Notes: generated from the letters alone by a model not told the origin. A DNA stretch of 64,000 nt from JBFMCT01 sp046565765 (GCA_046565765.1 JBKHXX010000053.1:27159-91158), one strand, 5' to 3'. Positions 50,146-59,499 are shown, counted from the stretch's first letter. Numbers and translations: made by a program.

Positions 50146-51278
50146 CAGCGCCGGCCCCCGGAGCCTGCCGCAGCGGCGGGCGCCGGCCGGGCCCGCTCGT
50201 GCAGCTCGAGGAACAGCCGGACGAGGCGGTCGGCCAACTGCTCGAACTCGTGGAGGGCGATGACTTGGGCGCGCAGGTCGTCGCCGATCTGGCGGCGACG
50301 GGCGGCCGGCTGGGTGAGCAGCCGGGCCAGCCGGGCGGCCAGGTCGTCGGCATCGCCGTGGCCGAACAGCAGGTCGTCCCGGTGGGGCCCGAGCGTGTCC
50401 GCGAACCCCTCGTTGGCCAGGACGGAGGGGACGCCACAGGCCATGGCCTCCCAGGCCACCTTGTCGCCGAAGCCGGTGGGGGAAAGGTTCACGAAGACGG
50501 CGGCGCGCCGGTACCAGTCTGGGAGCTCCTCGAACGGGACCAGGGGATGGAACCACACCGTGTCCTGGAGGCCGAGCTCGGCCACGTCGGCCCGCACCGC
50601 CGACAGGTAGTCCTCGTCGGTGGGCACCGCCGGCCCCCCCACGATCCCGACGGTGAAAGGCTGCGAGAGCGTGCGTTTCAAGACGGCGGCGGCGCGCACC
50701 AGCGTCCGCACGTCCTTGGCCGGAGAGACCCGCCCGACGTAGAGCACGAGAGGCGGGTCGTCGGCGGAGGGACCGGGGGGGCCCGGGGCGAAGCGCCGGG
50801 TGTCGATGCCCTGACCGGTCACGACCAGCTTGTCGTGGCGGTAGGGGTAGGCGCTGGGCACGCTGGCCACCATGCGGTCCGAGACCCGGTGGGCGAGGCG
50901 GAGCTGGTTCGACACCTTGGGGTGGGCGTACCACGTGGCGATCGGCACCCGATCGACTTTGAGCAGGGGGCCGGCCATGACCGTGAACAGCGGCATCATG
51001 TGGGAGAAGCACACGTCGACGCCGTCGCGGCGCACCGCTCGCAGGCTCCGGTAGAACTCGACGACCCGCCGTGGCTCGCTGTAGCCCTTCTCCTTGCCGA
51101 GGGAGTGGACGGTCACGTTGGCGGGGAGCCGGTGGGGGCCCTCCCGCATCGTCACCACGTGGACCCGGCGCGTCCGCTCGGCCAGCGCCTCGACCCACTT
51201 CGTGGTGAACGCGAGCAGAGGGTCGGCCTCGTCGGTGGCGAGGTTGAACACGAGCAGCCGGAGGTCACTGTGCAGCAC
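50145..51278 (-). CDS. Glycosyltransferase family 4-type (GT-B)
   Basis: The 377-aa protein has an N-terminal Rossmann domain (LLVFNLATDEADPLLAFT) with VCFSHMMPLFTVMAGP. The C-terminal domain has YVGRVSPAKDVRTLVRAA, GIVGGPAVPTDEDYL and LSPTGFGDKVAWEAMACGVP, matching GT4 enzymes with an EX7E-like pair (here D and E). The ATG start overlaps the end of the upstream glycosyltransferase by 14 bp, and its stop overlaps the second asparagine synthase start. Confidence 0.85.
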   Translation of the reverse strand: MLHSDLRLLVFNLATDEADPLLAFTTKWVEALAERTRRVHVVTMREGPHRLPANVTVHSLGKEKGYSEPRRVVEFYRSLRAVRRDGVDVCFSHMMPLFTVMAGPLLKVDRVPIATWYAHPKVSNQLRLAHRVSDRMVASVPSAYPYRHDKLVVTGQGIDTRRFAPGPPGPSADDPPLVLYVGRVSPAKDVRTLVRAAAVLKRTLSQPFTVGIVGGPAVPTDEDYLSAVRADVAELGLQDTVWFHPLVPFEELPDWYRRAAVFVNLSPTGFGDKVAWEAMACGVPSVLANEGFADTLGPHRDDLLFGHGDADDLAARLARLLTQPAARRRQIGDDLRAQVIALHEFEQLADRLVRLFLELHERARPAPAAAAGSGGRR

Positions 51279-52371
51279 GGCGCGCTTCGATCCAGCGGGC
51301 GAGATCGGCGACGTGCCGGTGGTACGCCCCCACCGGGTCCCGCTCCAGCAGCCGGGCCCGGGCGTTGTCGCCCATCGTCCGCATGCGGTCGTGGTCGGCG
51401 AGCAGGCCGGCCACGGCAGTGGCCAGGGCGGCGGGGTCGTCGGGGGGCACGAGCACTCCCGTCTCGCCGTCGACGATCTGCTCGGGGATGCCGCCCACGG
51501 CCGTCCCCACCGCCGGGCGGGCCCGGGCGTGGGCCTCCATCACGATCCTCCCCAGCCCCTCGGAGCGGGAGGGGAGCACGAGCAGGGCGCTCTCGTCGAG
51601 CAGCCGGGCCACGGCCGGCCGGGGGAGGCGGCCGGCGAAGCGGACGTTGGTCTCGGGGCCGAGGCGCGCCGCCATGGCCTCCAGCGCAGACCGCCGGGAG
51701 CCGTCTCCGGCGATCACCAGCTGGGCGCCCGGCACCCGCTCGGCCACGGCCGGCCACGCCGACAGCAGCACGTCCACGCCCTTGGTCGGCTCCAGGGCGC
51801 CCACGTACACCACCTGGGGCCTCTGCGGGAGCGGGCAGGGCGCAGCCTCGATGAACTGCCCGAAGTCGCTGAAGGTGGTCAGGGGCAGGGCCACGCCGCG
51901 GTAGCCGGCCTGCCGGGCCAGGCGCTCGGTGTACTCGCCGATGGTCCGCACCACGTCGGCGTGGGCCACCGCCCACGTCGCGCCCCGGTCGGCCACCGGC
52001 TGCACCACCCGGCGCAAGGGGCTGCCGTACAGGCGTGTGGCGGTGCGCCAGTCGCCCCGTACCTCGACGGCGATCGCCGGCCGCACCCGGCGGGGGAGCA
52101 GGCGGGACAGGACCAGCGCGGGCAGCGCCTCGAACGGGCTCTGGCAGGTCACGGCCGAGCCCCGCCTCGTTGCCACCGCCAGCGCGATCGGTGGGCCGCA
52201 CGCGTAGAACACGGGCGCCGGCACGCCGACCGTGCGTACCCCGCTTCGGCGGCTCAGCCCGGGCCGGGCGGCGGCGACGACGACCGCGTCGAGGTAGCTG
52301 GCCAGCACCGAGAACTTCCGGTCGAGGTCGCCGGGGGTGACGCTGGTGAGCCCGGCCTTCCCGAGGAACAC
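51265..52371 (-). CDS. Glycosyltransferase family 4-type (GT-B)
   Basis: The protein of about 368 aa has the GT-B pattern: VFLGKAGLTSVTPGDLD near the start, VEVRGDWRTATRLYGSPLRR, then VYVGALEPTKGVDVLLSA, VIAGDGSRR and SRSEGLGRIVMEAHARARP with the EX7E-type motif. I placed the start at GTG 52371, directly before the first strand. The frame is open to a GTG at 52464, but the extra 31 residues look like untranslated leader. It is the first gene of a four-gene leftward operon: two glycosyltransferases, asnB copy 2 and a methyltransferase. Confidence 0.85.
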   Translation of the reverse strand: MFLGKAGLTSVTPGDLDRKFSVLASYLDAVVVAAARPGLSRRSGVRTVGVPAPVFYACGPPIALAVATRRGSAVTCQSPFEALPALVLSRLLPRRVRPAIAVEVRGDWRTATRLYGSPLRRVVQPVADRGATWAVAHADVVRTIGEYTERLARQAGYRGVALPLTTFSDFGQFIEAAPCPLPQRPQVVYVGALEPTKGVDVLLSAWPAVAERVPGAQLVIAGDGSRRSALEAMAARLGPETNVRFAGRLPRPAVARLLDESALLVLPSRSEGLGRIVMEAHARARPAVGTAVGGIPEQIVDGETGVLVPPDDPAALATAVAGLLADHDRMRTMGDNARARLLERDPVGAYHRHVADLARWIEARRAAQ

Positions 52372-52551
52372 GGCCCGAGGAAGGGGGGTGGGGCCGTGCG
52401 AGCACGCGCCGGAGGGTGCAAGTCCGGCTCCGCCCTCGGCACGTCGTGCAACACCAGCCCGCACGGGGGAAGCCTACTGGAGGTAGGCGCGGCGGCCCGG
52501 TGGGGGGTACGGCCAGTTTCGGGCCGCGTGAAGGGGGTAGGCTGGCGGGCA

Positions 52552-53559
52552 GTGCTGGGGCAGACGTACCTGATCACCGGCGGAGCGGGGTTCATCGGCT
52601 CTCACCTGGCGGACGCCTTGCTGGCGCGCGGCGACCGGGTGATCGCCCTCGACAACCTGTCCACCGGCCGGCTCTCCAACCTCGACGGCGCACGGTCGCT
52701 CCCGAGCTTCCGCTTCGTCCACGGCTCGGTGCTCGACGAGCTGGTCGTCGACGAGCTCGTGCACGAGTGTGACGTGGTCGTCCACCTGGCTGCTGCGGTC
52801 GGCGTCAAGCTGATCGTGGAGCAGCCGCTGCGGTCGTTGACCACGAACATCCGGGGTTCGGAGATCGTGATGGAGGCCAGCCATCGCTACCGGCGCAAGG
52901 TGATGGTGACCAGCACGTCGGAGATCTACGGCAAGAACACCGCCGTCCTCACCGAGAAGTCCGACCGCATCCTGGGGTCGCCGTCTGTGGCCCGCTGGGC
53001 ATACTCCACCGCGAAAGCCGTCGACGAGATCCTCGCCTACGCCTACCACAAGGAGCGGGGCCTCGAGACGATCGTGGTCCGCCTGTTCAACACCGTCGGC
53101 CCGCGCCAGAGCCCGGCGTACGGGATGGTGATCCCGCGCCTCGTGCGACAGGCCGTGGCCGGGGGGCGGCTCACCGTGTACGGAGACGGCGAGCAGACGC
53201 GGTGCTTCTGCCACGTGGCTGACGTGGTGCAGGCCCTCCAGCTCCTGCTCGACGAGCCGGCCGCGGTGGGCGAGGGCTTCAACGTGGGGGCGAGCGAGGA
53301 GATCAGCATCCTCGACCTGGCGCGCGAGATCGCGGGCCGCACCGGCGACCGGTCGACGGTGGAGCTGATCCCCTACGACCAGGCCTACGAGTCGGGGTTC
53401 GAGGACATGCTCCGACGCGTGCCCGACACCACCAAGATCCGCACCCTCACGGGCTGGCAGCCGCGCCGGAACCTCGACGACATCCTGGGCGAGGCGATCG
53501 AGGAGGCTCGCCTCGAACTGGACCGGGCCGAGGTCTTCCCCATCACGGCCAGCTCGTAG
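52552..53559 (+). CDS. NAD-dependent nucleotide-sugar epimerase/dehydratase
   Basis: The 335-aa short-chain dehydrogenase has the NAD motif TGGAGFIGSHLADALL (about 8-23) and DNLSTGRLSNL. The catalytic Ser/Thr lies in TSTSEIYG, and the Tyr-x-x-x-Lys pair in YSTAKAVDE. It resembles UDP-glucuronate decarboxylase or UDP-glucose 4-epimerase-like enzymes and supplies an activated sugar for the locus. The exact substrate cannot be read from sequence. Start GTG 52552 was chosen, with GTG 52528 possible. It is divergent from the glycosyltransferase operon. Confidence 0.85.
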   Translation: MLGQTYLITGGAGFIGSHLADALLARGDRVIALDNLSTGRLSNLDGARSLPSFRFVHGSVLDELVVDELVHECDVVVHLAAAVGVKLIVEQPLRSLTTNIRGSEIVMEASHRYRRKVMVTSTSEIYGKNTAVLTEKSDRILGSPSVARWAYSTAKAVDEILAYAYHKERGLETIVVRLFNTVGPRQSPAYGMVIPRLVRQAVAGGRLTVYGDGEQTRCFCHVADVVQALQLLLDEPAAVGEGFNVGASEEISILDLAREIAGRTGDRSTVELIPYDQAYESGFEDMLRRVPDTTKIRTLTGWQPRRNLDDILGEAIEEARLELDRAEVFPITASS

Positions 53560-53629
53560 CTCAGCCTGAGGTCGCCGGCCCCGCGCGCAGCGGTTGAGCC
53601 GGCGGCGTCCGTTGCCCAGGCGGCTGCTC

Positions 53630-54421
53630 CTACAACCCGGGGAAGGTGACGCCGGGCGGGAACCGGTCGGGGATGGTGGTGTGAGGCGGCACCGTCGTGG
53701 GCGGCGGCTCCTCGGCAGGCGGCACCGTCGTGGGCGGCGGCTCCTCAGCCGGCGGCGGCGGCACCGTCGTGGGCGGCGGCTCCTCAGCCGGGGGCGGCGG
53801 CACGGTCGTGGGCGGCGGCTCCTGAGCCGGGGGCGGCGGAGGCGAGGTGGTCGGTGGTGGGGGCGTCGTGGGCGGCGAGGTGGCGGGCGGCGGCTCGGTG
53901 GGCGGCGGCGCGGGCGCGAGCGTGGGAGGCGGCTGATTCTGGGCAGGAGGGGGCCCCAAGACGGGCGGGCTCGGCTCCGGGGCCGGTGCGGGGGCCGGCG
54001 CCGGGGCAGGCGCAGGGGCCGGGGCCGGGGCCGGGGCAGGGGAGCTGCGAGGGGCAGGTGCCGCCGAGCCTCCGCCGCCCGACGCTCGAGGAGGCGAGGC
54101 GATCTGGACGACCGGGCCGCCGGCCAGGGCGACCTGCACCGTCGAGGACTGGTCGGCGGGCGGCGCTTCGGGGGCCGGTTCGGGGGCGGCCAGGGCAGGG
54201 GCGGCCAGCGGGGTGTTGGGGAGCCGGACCGGGGCCGGCGAGGTGACGCGGGGCGTCGCCGGCCCGGCGACGAGCCCGGTGGGGGCAGAGGAGGGACGGG
54301 GGAAGCCGGCGATGACCGCCCCGACGACCACGCCGACGGCCAGGACCAACGCGGGCGGCAGCCAGTGCAGGTCGCGGAACACGCTACGAAAAAGGCCCCA
54401 TCTCGTCGGGGAAGGGTCCAC
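53630..54421 (-). CDS. Proline-rich single-span membrane protein
   Basis: The 263-aa protein has a short cytoplasmic start, one membrane helix (about 22-40) and then an extracytoplasmic region dominated by Pro, Ala, Thr and Glu. This region contains a stretch of alternating Ala-Pro (about 124-146) and, near the C-terminus, four near-identical EEPPPTTVPP units. The C-terminal GVTFPGL is not repetitive. It looks like a rigid cell-wall-spanning stalk and has no enzymatic motif. Low complexity makes any family assignment unsafe. It sits between two sugar-epimerase genes, on the strand of the downstream one. Confidence 0.6.
   Translation of the reverse strand: MDPSPTRWGLFRSVFRDLHWLPPALVLAVGVVVGAVIAGFPRPSSAPTGLVAGPATPRVTSPAPVRLPNTPLAAPALAAPEPAPEAPPADQSSTVQVALAGGPVVQIASPPRASGGGGSAAPAPRSSPAPAPAPAPAPAPAPAPAPAPEPSPPVLGPPPAQNQPPPTLAPAPPPTEPPPATSPPTTPPPPTTSPPPPPAQEPPPTTVPPPPAEEPPPTTVPPPPAEEPPPTTVPPAEEPPPTTVPPHTTIPDRFPPGVTFPGL
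53688..53840. repeat. In-frame tandem repeat in the proline-rich gene
   Basis: Four near-identical DNA units of 33-39 bp begin at 53688, 53721, 53760 and 53799. Each encodes an EEPPPTTVPP-type block, and spacings are multiples of three, so copy-number change would keep the frame. Such arrays can vary by slippage or recombination. Confidence 0.7.
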
Positions 54422-54514
54422 GGACTCCCCTCAGCATCGTCCGCCGCCTCGGGCGCTCGGGCGCCACTCTACCGGCTCCCGTGCGGCCTTCCCGCACCGC
54501 GGGCGGCCGAAACC

Positions 54515-55438
54515 TCAGGCGCCGAAGGCAGCCGCCGTGCGGCGCAGGCCCTCCTCGAAGGAGATACGGGGGCGGAAGCCGAGCGCCCGGGCGGCGGCGG
54601 CGAGGTCGGCGTGGGTGTGGCGGACGTCGCCGGGACGAGGGTCGGTGTGGACCGGCGGCTGCACCGGGCCCACCACGTCCCCCAGGACGGCGAGCAGGTC
54701 GAGCAGGCTCTTCCGCTCGGCCCCGGCGATGTTGTACGCCGCTCCCTGGGCTGACTCGGGCGGGGCCCCGGCCGCAGCCAGGTTGGCCTCGACCACGTCG
54801 CTGATGTAGGCGAACGACCGGCTCTGGCGCCCGTCGCCGTGCACGACGGGTGGCACACCGTCACGGATGGCCCGGATGAACAGGGGGATGACGGCGGCGT
54901 ACGCCGAGTCCGGCCGCTGGCGGGGCCCGAAGACGTTGAAATATCGCAGGGACACCGTCTCCAGGCCGAACAGCTCGGAGAACACCCGGCAGTACATCTC
55001 GCCGGTGAGCTTGGTGACGGCGTAGGGCGAGCGGGGGATGGTGGGGGCGGACTCGGAGGTCGGCAGCTGCTCGGCACCCCCGTACACGCTGCTGGAGGAG
55101 GCGTAGACGACGCGGCGCACCCCGGCGTCACGTGCCGCGGTGAGCACGGTGAGCGTGCCGTGGGAGTTGACCCGGTCGGTGGCGAGGGGGTCCTCGACGG
55201 AGCGGAGCACGGCCCGCAGGGCGGCCTGGTGGTACACCACGTCGACCCCGTCGACGGCCTTGCGGACCACGTCCTCGTCGGCCACGTCGCCCTCGATGAG
55301 CTCGGCGGCGGGGTGGACGTTGTCGATGAAGCCGGTGGAGAGGTTGTCCAGCACCCGGGTCTCGGCCCCGCCGGCGATCAACGCATCGACGAGGTTGGAT
55401 CCGATGAACCCGGCGCCGCCGGTGACGAGCGCCCGCAC
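54515..55438 (-). CDS. NAD-dependent nucleotide-sugar epimerase (GalE/UDP-glucuronate epimerase-like)
   Basis: The 307-aa extended short-chain dehydrogenase has VTGGAGFIGSNLVDALIAGG (about 4-23), DNLSTGFIDNV and HQAALRAVLRSVEDP. The catalytic serine lies in ASSSSVYGG and the Tyr/Lys pair in SPYAVTKLTGE. FNVFGPRQRPDSAYAAVIP is typical of GalE/WbpP-like epimerases acting on UDP-sugars. The start is GTG. It lies 43 bp from the upstream acyltransferase gene on the same strand. Confidence 0.85.
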   Translation of the reverse strand: MRALVTGGAGFIGSNLVDALIAGGAETRVLDNLSTGFIDNVHPAAELIEGDVADEDVVRKAVDGVDVVYHQAALRAVLRSVEDPLATDRVNSHGTLTVLTAARDAGVRRVVYASSSSVYGGAEQLPTSESAPTIPRSPYAVTKLTGEMYCRVFSELFGLETVSLRYFNVFGPRQRPDSAYAAVIPLFIRAIRDGVPPVVHGDGRQSRSFAYISDVVEANLAAAGAPPESAQGAAYNIAGAERKSLLDLLAVLGDVVGPVQPPVHTDPRPGDVRHTHADLAAAARALGFRPRISFEEGLRRTAAAFGA

Positions 55439-55480
55439 GACGGCGATGTTAGCCAGCCGGTGACCCGCCCTCGCTCACCG

Positions 55481-56566
55481 TCATGCGGTGGCGGGCCGGG
55501 CCCCGACGTTGGGCAGGGGGCGCGCCAGCGGGTCGGTCGTATCGCCGGCCGGGTCGGCGGGGGCGTCGGTGACCCGGGGCGGGCGGCGCAGGAACCTGCG
55601 CTCCACGGCGTAGAACGAGGCGGTGGCGATGGCGATGGACAGGGCGACGGTGGGGAGGACGGGCCAGCCGAACCACAGCAGGAAGGCATGCCACAGGTAC
55701 AGCCCGTAGCTGATGGTGCCGAAGAAGCGCAGCACGGGGTGGGCCAGCCACCGGGTGCGGAAGGCGTGGCATAGGGCGACCGCGCCGGCCGCCACCGCGA
55801 CCGTGTAGGCAACCAGGTCCGCGGTGGGGAGGAAGAGCAGCGACGCCCCGAGCACGGCGAAGGCGGCCCGGCCCAGCCAGCGGGGCACGGCTACCGGGCG
55901 GGCGGCGAGCAGGCTGCCCAGCATGAGGGCGACCCAGTGCATGCCGGAGCCGAGGTCGACGCCGGCCAGGCGGAGGGCGGGCCGGCTCACCACGGTGAGC
56001 CCGATGACTGCGATCGCGGCGTAGGTGACCGCCCGCCGGCCCCGCCGGGCGGCCAGGAGCAGCACCGCCGGCCACAGCAGGTAGAACTGCTCCTCGACGG
56101 CCAGGCTCCAGGTGTGCCCCAGGGCGCGGTCGCTGGGCCAGCCGATGGCCGACTGGAGGTTCTCGGTGTACGTGGCGGCCCGGGCGATGCTGCCCAAGGC
56201 GGCGGTGCGGGCGTCGCCGTGGTACACGACGAGGGCGTACGTCCCGTAGGCGGCGAGGACGATGGCGAACGCGGGCAGCAGCCGCCGGGCCCGGCGGAGG
56301 TAGAAGCCGCCCATGCGCACGGTGCCGGTCTCCTCCTGCTCCCGCAGGAGGAGGGAGGTGATGAGGAAGCCCGAGAGGACGAAGAACAGCTCGACGCCGA
56401 AGAGCCCGCCCCCGCTCACGAACGGTGTGTTCTCGAACAGCCGGCGGTTGGTGGGCGAGACGCCATCCCACATGTGGGCGAACACGACGAGGAGGATGGC
56501 GACGCCCCGCAGGCCGTCGAGTTGCGGGACCCTTCGCCGGTCGCCGTGTTGGTCGCCGTCTTGCAT
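55481..56566 (-). CDS. Acyltransferase family 3 membrane protein (OafA/YrhL-like)
   Basis: The 361-aa protein has about ten helices and the Acyl_transf_3 signature QLDGLRGVAILLVVFAHMW (about 15-33, with catalytic His31). GVELFFVLSGFLITSLL and FYLRRARRLLPAF follow. Members O-acetylate or otherwise acylate surface glycans using acyl-CoA or carrier donors across the membrane. No C-terminal SGNH domain is present, although the separate SGNH-carbamoyltransferase of this locus could supply a partner. It is divergent from cysC, with about 160 bp between them. Confidence 0.9.
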   Translation of the reverse strand: MQDGDQHGDRRRVPQLDGLRGVAILLVVFAHMWDGVSPTNRRLFENTPFVSGGGLFGVELFFVLSGFLITSLLLREQEETGTVRMGGFYLRRARRLLPAFAIVLAAYGTYALVVYHGDARTAALGSIARAATYTENLQSAIGWPSDRALGHTWSLAVEEQFYLLWPAVLLLAARRGRRAVTYAAIAVIGLTVVSRPALRLAGVDLGSGMHWVALMLGSLLAARPVAVPRWLGRAAFAVLGASLLFLPTADLVAYTVAVAAGAVALCHAFRTRWLAHPVLRFFGTISYGLYLWHAFLLWFGWPVLPTVALSIAIATASFYAVERRFLRRPPRVTDAPADPAGDTTDPLARPLPNVGARPATA

Positions 56567-56729
56567 ATCGGCGCCCGCCTCCCGTGATGCTCGGCTGCGT
56601 GCACCCCCTCCGCCCGCCGAACGTACCAGCCCCGGGCCCGGCCCCCCGACCGGCAGGGCGGCGGCGGTTGGCTAGGGTCGCCGGAGTGGCAACGTGCCTC
56701 AACGCGCGCCGTAAGCAGCGGGAGCGGCG

Positions 56730-57293
56730 GTGAGCGGTCCAGCACGGGCCCTGACCATCTGGCTGACGGGGCTGCCGTCGGCGGGCAAGTCGACGATCGC
56801 CAGCGCGCTGGCGGCGCGGCTGGCGGCCGAGGGCAAGCCGGTCGAGGTCCTCGACGGCGACGCGGTACGGGCGGTGCTGAGCCAGGACCTCGGGTACTCC
56901 CGGGCCGACCGGGAGCGGAACATGCGCCGGGTCGGCTGGGTGGCCGACCTGCTCAGCCGCAACGGCGTCTTCGCTGTGTGCGCGTTGATCTCGCCCTACC
57001 GCGACGTACGGGCCGAGGTGCGGGGGTGGCACGGCGACCGCTTCCTCGAGGTCCACATCGCCGCCCCCAAGGAAGTGTGCGAGGCCCGCGACGTCAAGGG
57101 TCTGTACGCCCGCCAGCGCGGCGGCGAGATGACCGGGCTCACGGGGGTGGACGACCCCTACGAGCCGCCCCTCGCACCCGAGGTGGTGCTCGCCACCCAC
57201 GAGCGGTCGGTGGAGGAGTGCGTCGAGGCGGTCATGGCCGCGGTGGCCGAACGGCTCGTCCCTCTCGGGAGCGGGCTCGGCGCCCACCGGTAG
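56730..57293 (+). CDS. cysC: Adenylylsulfate (APS) kinase
   Basis: The 187-aa enzyme phosphorylates APS to PAPS. It has the P-loop GLPSAGKSTIA (about 14-24), DGDAVR, and the APS-binding RERNMRRVG and ISPYRDVRAEVR segments. The DVKGLYARQRGGEMTGLTGVDDPYEPP region completes the family pattern. It is a separate protein rather than being fused to CysN. The start is GTG. It begins the cysC-cysD-cysN run, 12 bp before cysD. Confidence 0.95.
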   Translation: MSGPARALTIWLTGLPSAGKSTIASALAARLAAEGKPVEVLDGDAVRAVLSQDLGYSRADRERNMRRVGWVADLLSRNGVFAVCALISPYRDVRAEVRGWHGDRFLEVHIAAPKEVCEARDVKGLYARQRGGEMTGLTGVDDPYEPPLAPEVVLATHERSVEECVEAVMAAVAERLVPLGSGLGAHR

Positions 57294-57304
57294 GCTCGGC
57301 GCCG

Positions 57305-58243
57305 ATGCCGGCGACCGTGGGCGGCCGGGCCGCCCCCTACGACTACGAGCTCTCCCACCTCGCCGCCCTGGAGGCGGAGGCCATCTTCGTGATGCGGGAG
57401 GTGGTGTCCGAGCGGGAGCGCCCCGTCCTGCTGTTCAGCGGGGGCAAGGACTCCATCGTGCTGCTGCGGCTGGCGGAGAAGGCGTTCCGGCCGGCCCGGT
57501 TCCCCTTCCCGGTGCTCCACGTCGACACCGGCCACAACTTCCCCGAGGTGCTCGAGTTCCGGGACCGCCGCATCGCCGAGCTGGGGGAGCGGCTGCTGGT
57601 GGCCCGCGTCCAGGACAGCATCGACTCGGGCCGGGTGGCCGAGGAGCCGGGTCCCCAGCCGTCGCGCAACCGCCTCCAGACCACCACGCTGCTCGACGCG
57701 GTCGCCGAGCACGGCTTCGACGCCTGCTTCGGGGGCGCCCGCCGCGACGAGGAGAAGGCACGGGCCAAGGAGCGGGTGTTCTCGTTCCGTGACGAGTTCG
57801 GCCAGTGGGACCCCAAGAACCAGCGGCCCGAGCTGTGGGGCATCTACAACGGGCGCATCCGCACCGGGGAGCACATCCGGGCCTTCCCGATCTCCAACTG
57901 GACCGAGCTCGACGTGTGGGAGTACATCGCCCAGGAGCGGCTGGAGGTGCCGCCGATCTACTTCGCTCACCGCCGGACCGTGTTCGAGCGCGACGGGATG
58001 CTGTTGGCGGTGTCGCCCTACGTGTCCCCGGGCCCCGGCGAGGAGCCGTTCGAGGCCACCGTCCGCTTCCGCACGGTGGGCGACATGTCCTGCACCGGCG
58101 CCGTCTTCTCCACCGCCGGCACGCTGGCCGAGGTGATCGCCGAGGTGGCGGCCACCCGGGTCACGGAGCGGGGCGCTACCCGGGCCGACGACCGCTTCTC
58201 CGAGGCGGCCATGGAGGACCGCAAGAAGGAGGGGTACTTCTGA
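57305..58243 (+). CDS. cysD: Sulfate adenylyltransferase subunit 2
   Basis: The 312-aa N-type ATP pyrophosphatase forms APS from sulfate and ATP together with CysN. The PP-loop is FSGGKDSIVLL (about 44-54). DTGHNFPEV, GGARRDEEKARAKER and SNWTELDVWEYI are CysD hallmarks, and GDMSCTGAV lies near the C-terminus. It overlaps cysN at TGATG. Confidence 0.95.
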   Translation: MPATVGGRAAPYDYELSHLAALEAEAIFVMREVVSERERPVLLFSGGKDSIVLLRLAEKAFRPARFPFPVLHVDTGHNFPEVLEFRDRRIAELGERLLVARVQDSIDSGRVAEEPGPQPSRNRLQTTTLLDAVAEHGFDACFGGARRDEEKARAKERVFSFRDEFGQWDPKNQRPELWGIYNGRIRTGEHIRAFPISNWTELDVWEYIAQERLEVPPIYFAHRRTVFERDGMLLAVSPYVSPGPGEEPFEATVRFRTVGDMSCTGAVFSTAGTLAEVIAEVAATRVTERGATRADDRFSEAAMEDRKKEGYF

Positions 58244-59499
58244 TGGACCTCCTGCGCTTCGCCACCGCCGGCTCCGTCGACGACGGCAAGAGCACGCTGA
58301 TCGGCCGGCTCCTCTACGACTCCAAGCAGCTCTTCGAGGACCAGCTTCAGGCGGTGGAGCGGGCCAGCGCCCAGCGGGGCTTCGGCTACGTCAACCTTGC
58401 CCTGCTCACCGACGGGCTGCGGGCCGAGCGGGAGCAGGGGATCACCATCGACGTGGCCTACCGCTACTTCGCCACGCCCCAGCGCCGGTTCATCATCGCC
58501 GACACTCCCGGTCACGTGCAGTACACCCGCAACATGGTCACGGGTGCGTCGACCGCCGACCTGGCCGTCATCCTGGTCGACGCCCGCAAGGGCCTCACCG
58601 AGCAGTCCAAGCGCCACGCGTTCATCGCCACCCTGCTGCGCATCCCCCACGTCGTGGTGTGCGTCAACAAGATGGACCTGGTGGACTGGGACCAGTCCGC
58701 CTACGCCGCCGTCAAGGACGAGTTTCGCCACTTCGCCTCCCGCCTGGAGGTTTCCGACCTGGCGTTCGTGCCCATCAGCGCCCTCCACGGCGACAACGTG
58801 GTCGATCGCTCGGACAACATGCGGTGGTACCGCGGCCTCCCCCTTCTGACCCTCCTCGAGGAGGTGCACATCGCCTCCGACCGCAACCTCGTCGACCCCC
58901 GCTTCCCGGTGCAGTACGTGATCCGCCCCCATTCCGACGACCACCACGACTACCGGGCCTACGCCGGCCAGGTGCTGGGCGGGGTGCTACGCCCCGGCGA
59001 CGACGTGGTCGTGCTGCCCTCGGGGGTCGAGACGACGATCGCCGGCATCGACACCTTCGACGGGCCGGTGGAGGAGGCCTTCCCCCCCATGTCGGTGGCG
59101 CTGCGGCTCGCCGACGAGGTGGACGTGTCGCGGGGCGACATGATCTGCCGCCCCCACAACCGTCCCCACGCCGGCCAGGACATCGACGCCATGGTGTGCT
59201 GGATGAGCGCCGACCGCCCGTTGACCGTGGGTGGGCGCTACGCCCTCAAGCACACCACCCGCTGGGCCAGGGCCATCGTCCGCGACGTGCGCTACTGCCT
59301 CGACGTCAACACCCTCCACCGGCGGGAGGAGGCCACGTCGCTGGGGCTCAACGACATCGGTCGGGTGACGCTGCGCGTCACCTCGCCCCTGATGTTCGAC
59401 GACTACCACCGCAACCGCTCGACGGGGAGCTTCGTCCTGGTGGACGAGGTGACCAACGCCACCGTCGGGGCGGGGATGATCCGGGCCGGCGGGTACTGA
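58243..59499 (+). CDS. cysN: Sulfate adenylyltransferase subunit 1 (GTPase)
   Basis: The 418-aa EF-Tu-like GTPase drives APS synthesis by CysD. G1 is GSVDDGKSTL (about 10-19), G3 DTPGH and G4 NKMD. Beta-barrel domains follow. It lacks a fused APS kinase domain, consistent with the separate cysC gene. The ATG overlaps the cysD stop. No PAPS reductase or sulfite reductase gene is nearby, which suggests the PAPS made here serves sulfation. Confidence 0.95.
   Translation: MDLLRFATAGSVDDGKSTLIGRLLYDSKQLFEDQLQAVERASAQRGFGYVNLALLTDGLRAEREQGITIDVAYRYFATPQRRFIIADTPGHVQYTRNMVTGASTADLAVILVDARKGLTEQSKRHAFIATLLRIPHVVVCVNKMDLVDWDQSAYAAVKDEFRHFASRLEVSDLAFVPISALHGDNVVDRSDNMRWYRGLPLLTLLEEVHIASDRNLVDPRFPVQYVIRPHSDDHHDYRAYAGQVLGGVLRPGDDVVVLPSGVETTIAGIDTFDGPVEEAFPPMSVALRLADEVDVSRGDMICRPHNRPHAGQDIDAMVCWMSADRPLTVGGRYALKHTTRWARAIVRDVRYCLDVNTLHRREEATSLGLNDIGRVTLRVTSPLMFDDYHRNRSTGSFVLVDEVTNATVGAGMIRAGGY

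Noticed and set aside
53688..53840. CRISPR-like array
   Set aside because: Units are contiguous, in frame and coding for EEPPPTTVPP blocks. There are no unique spacers and no cas genes.
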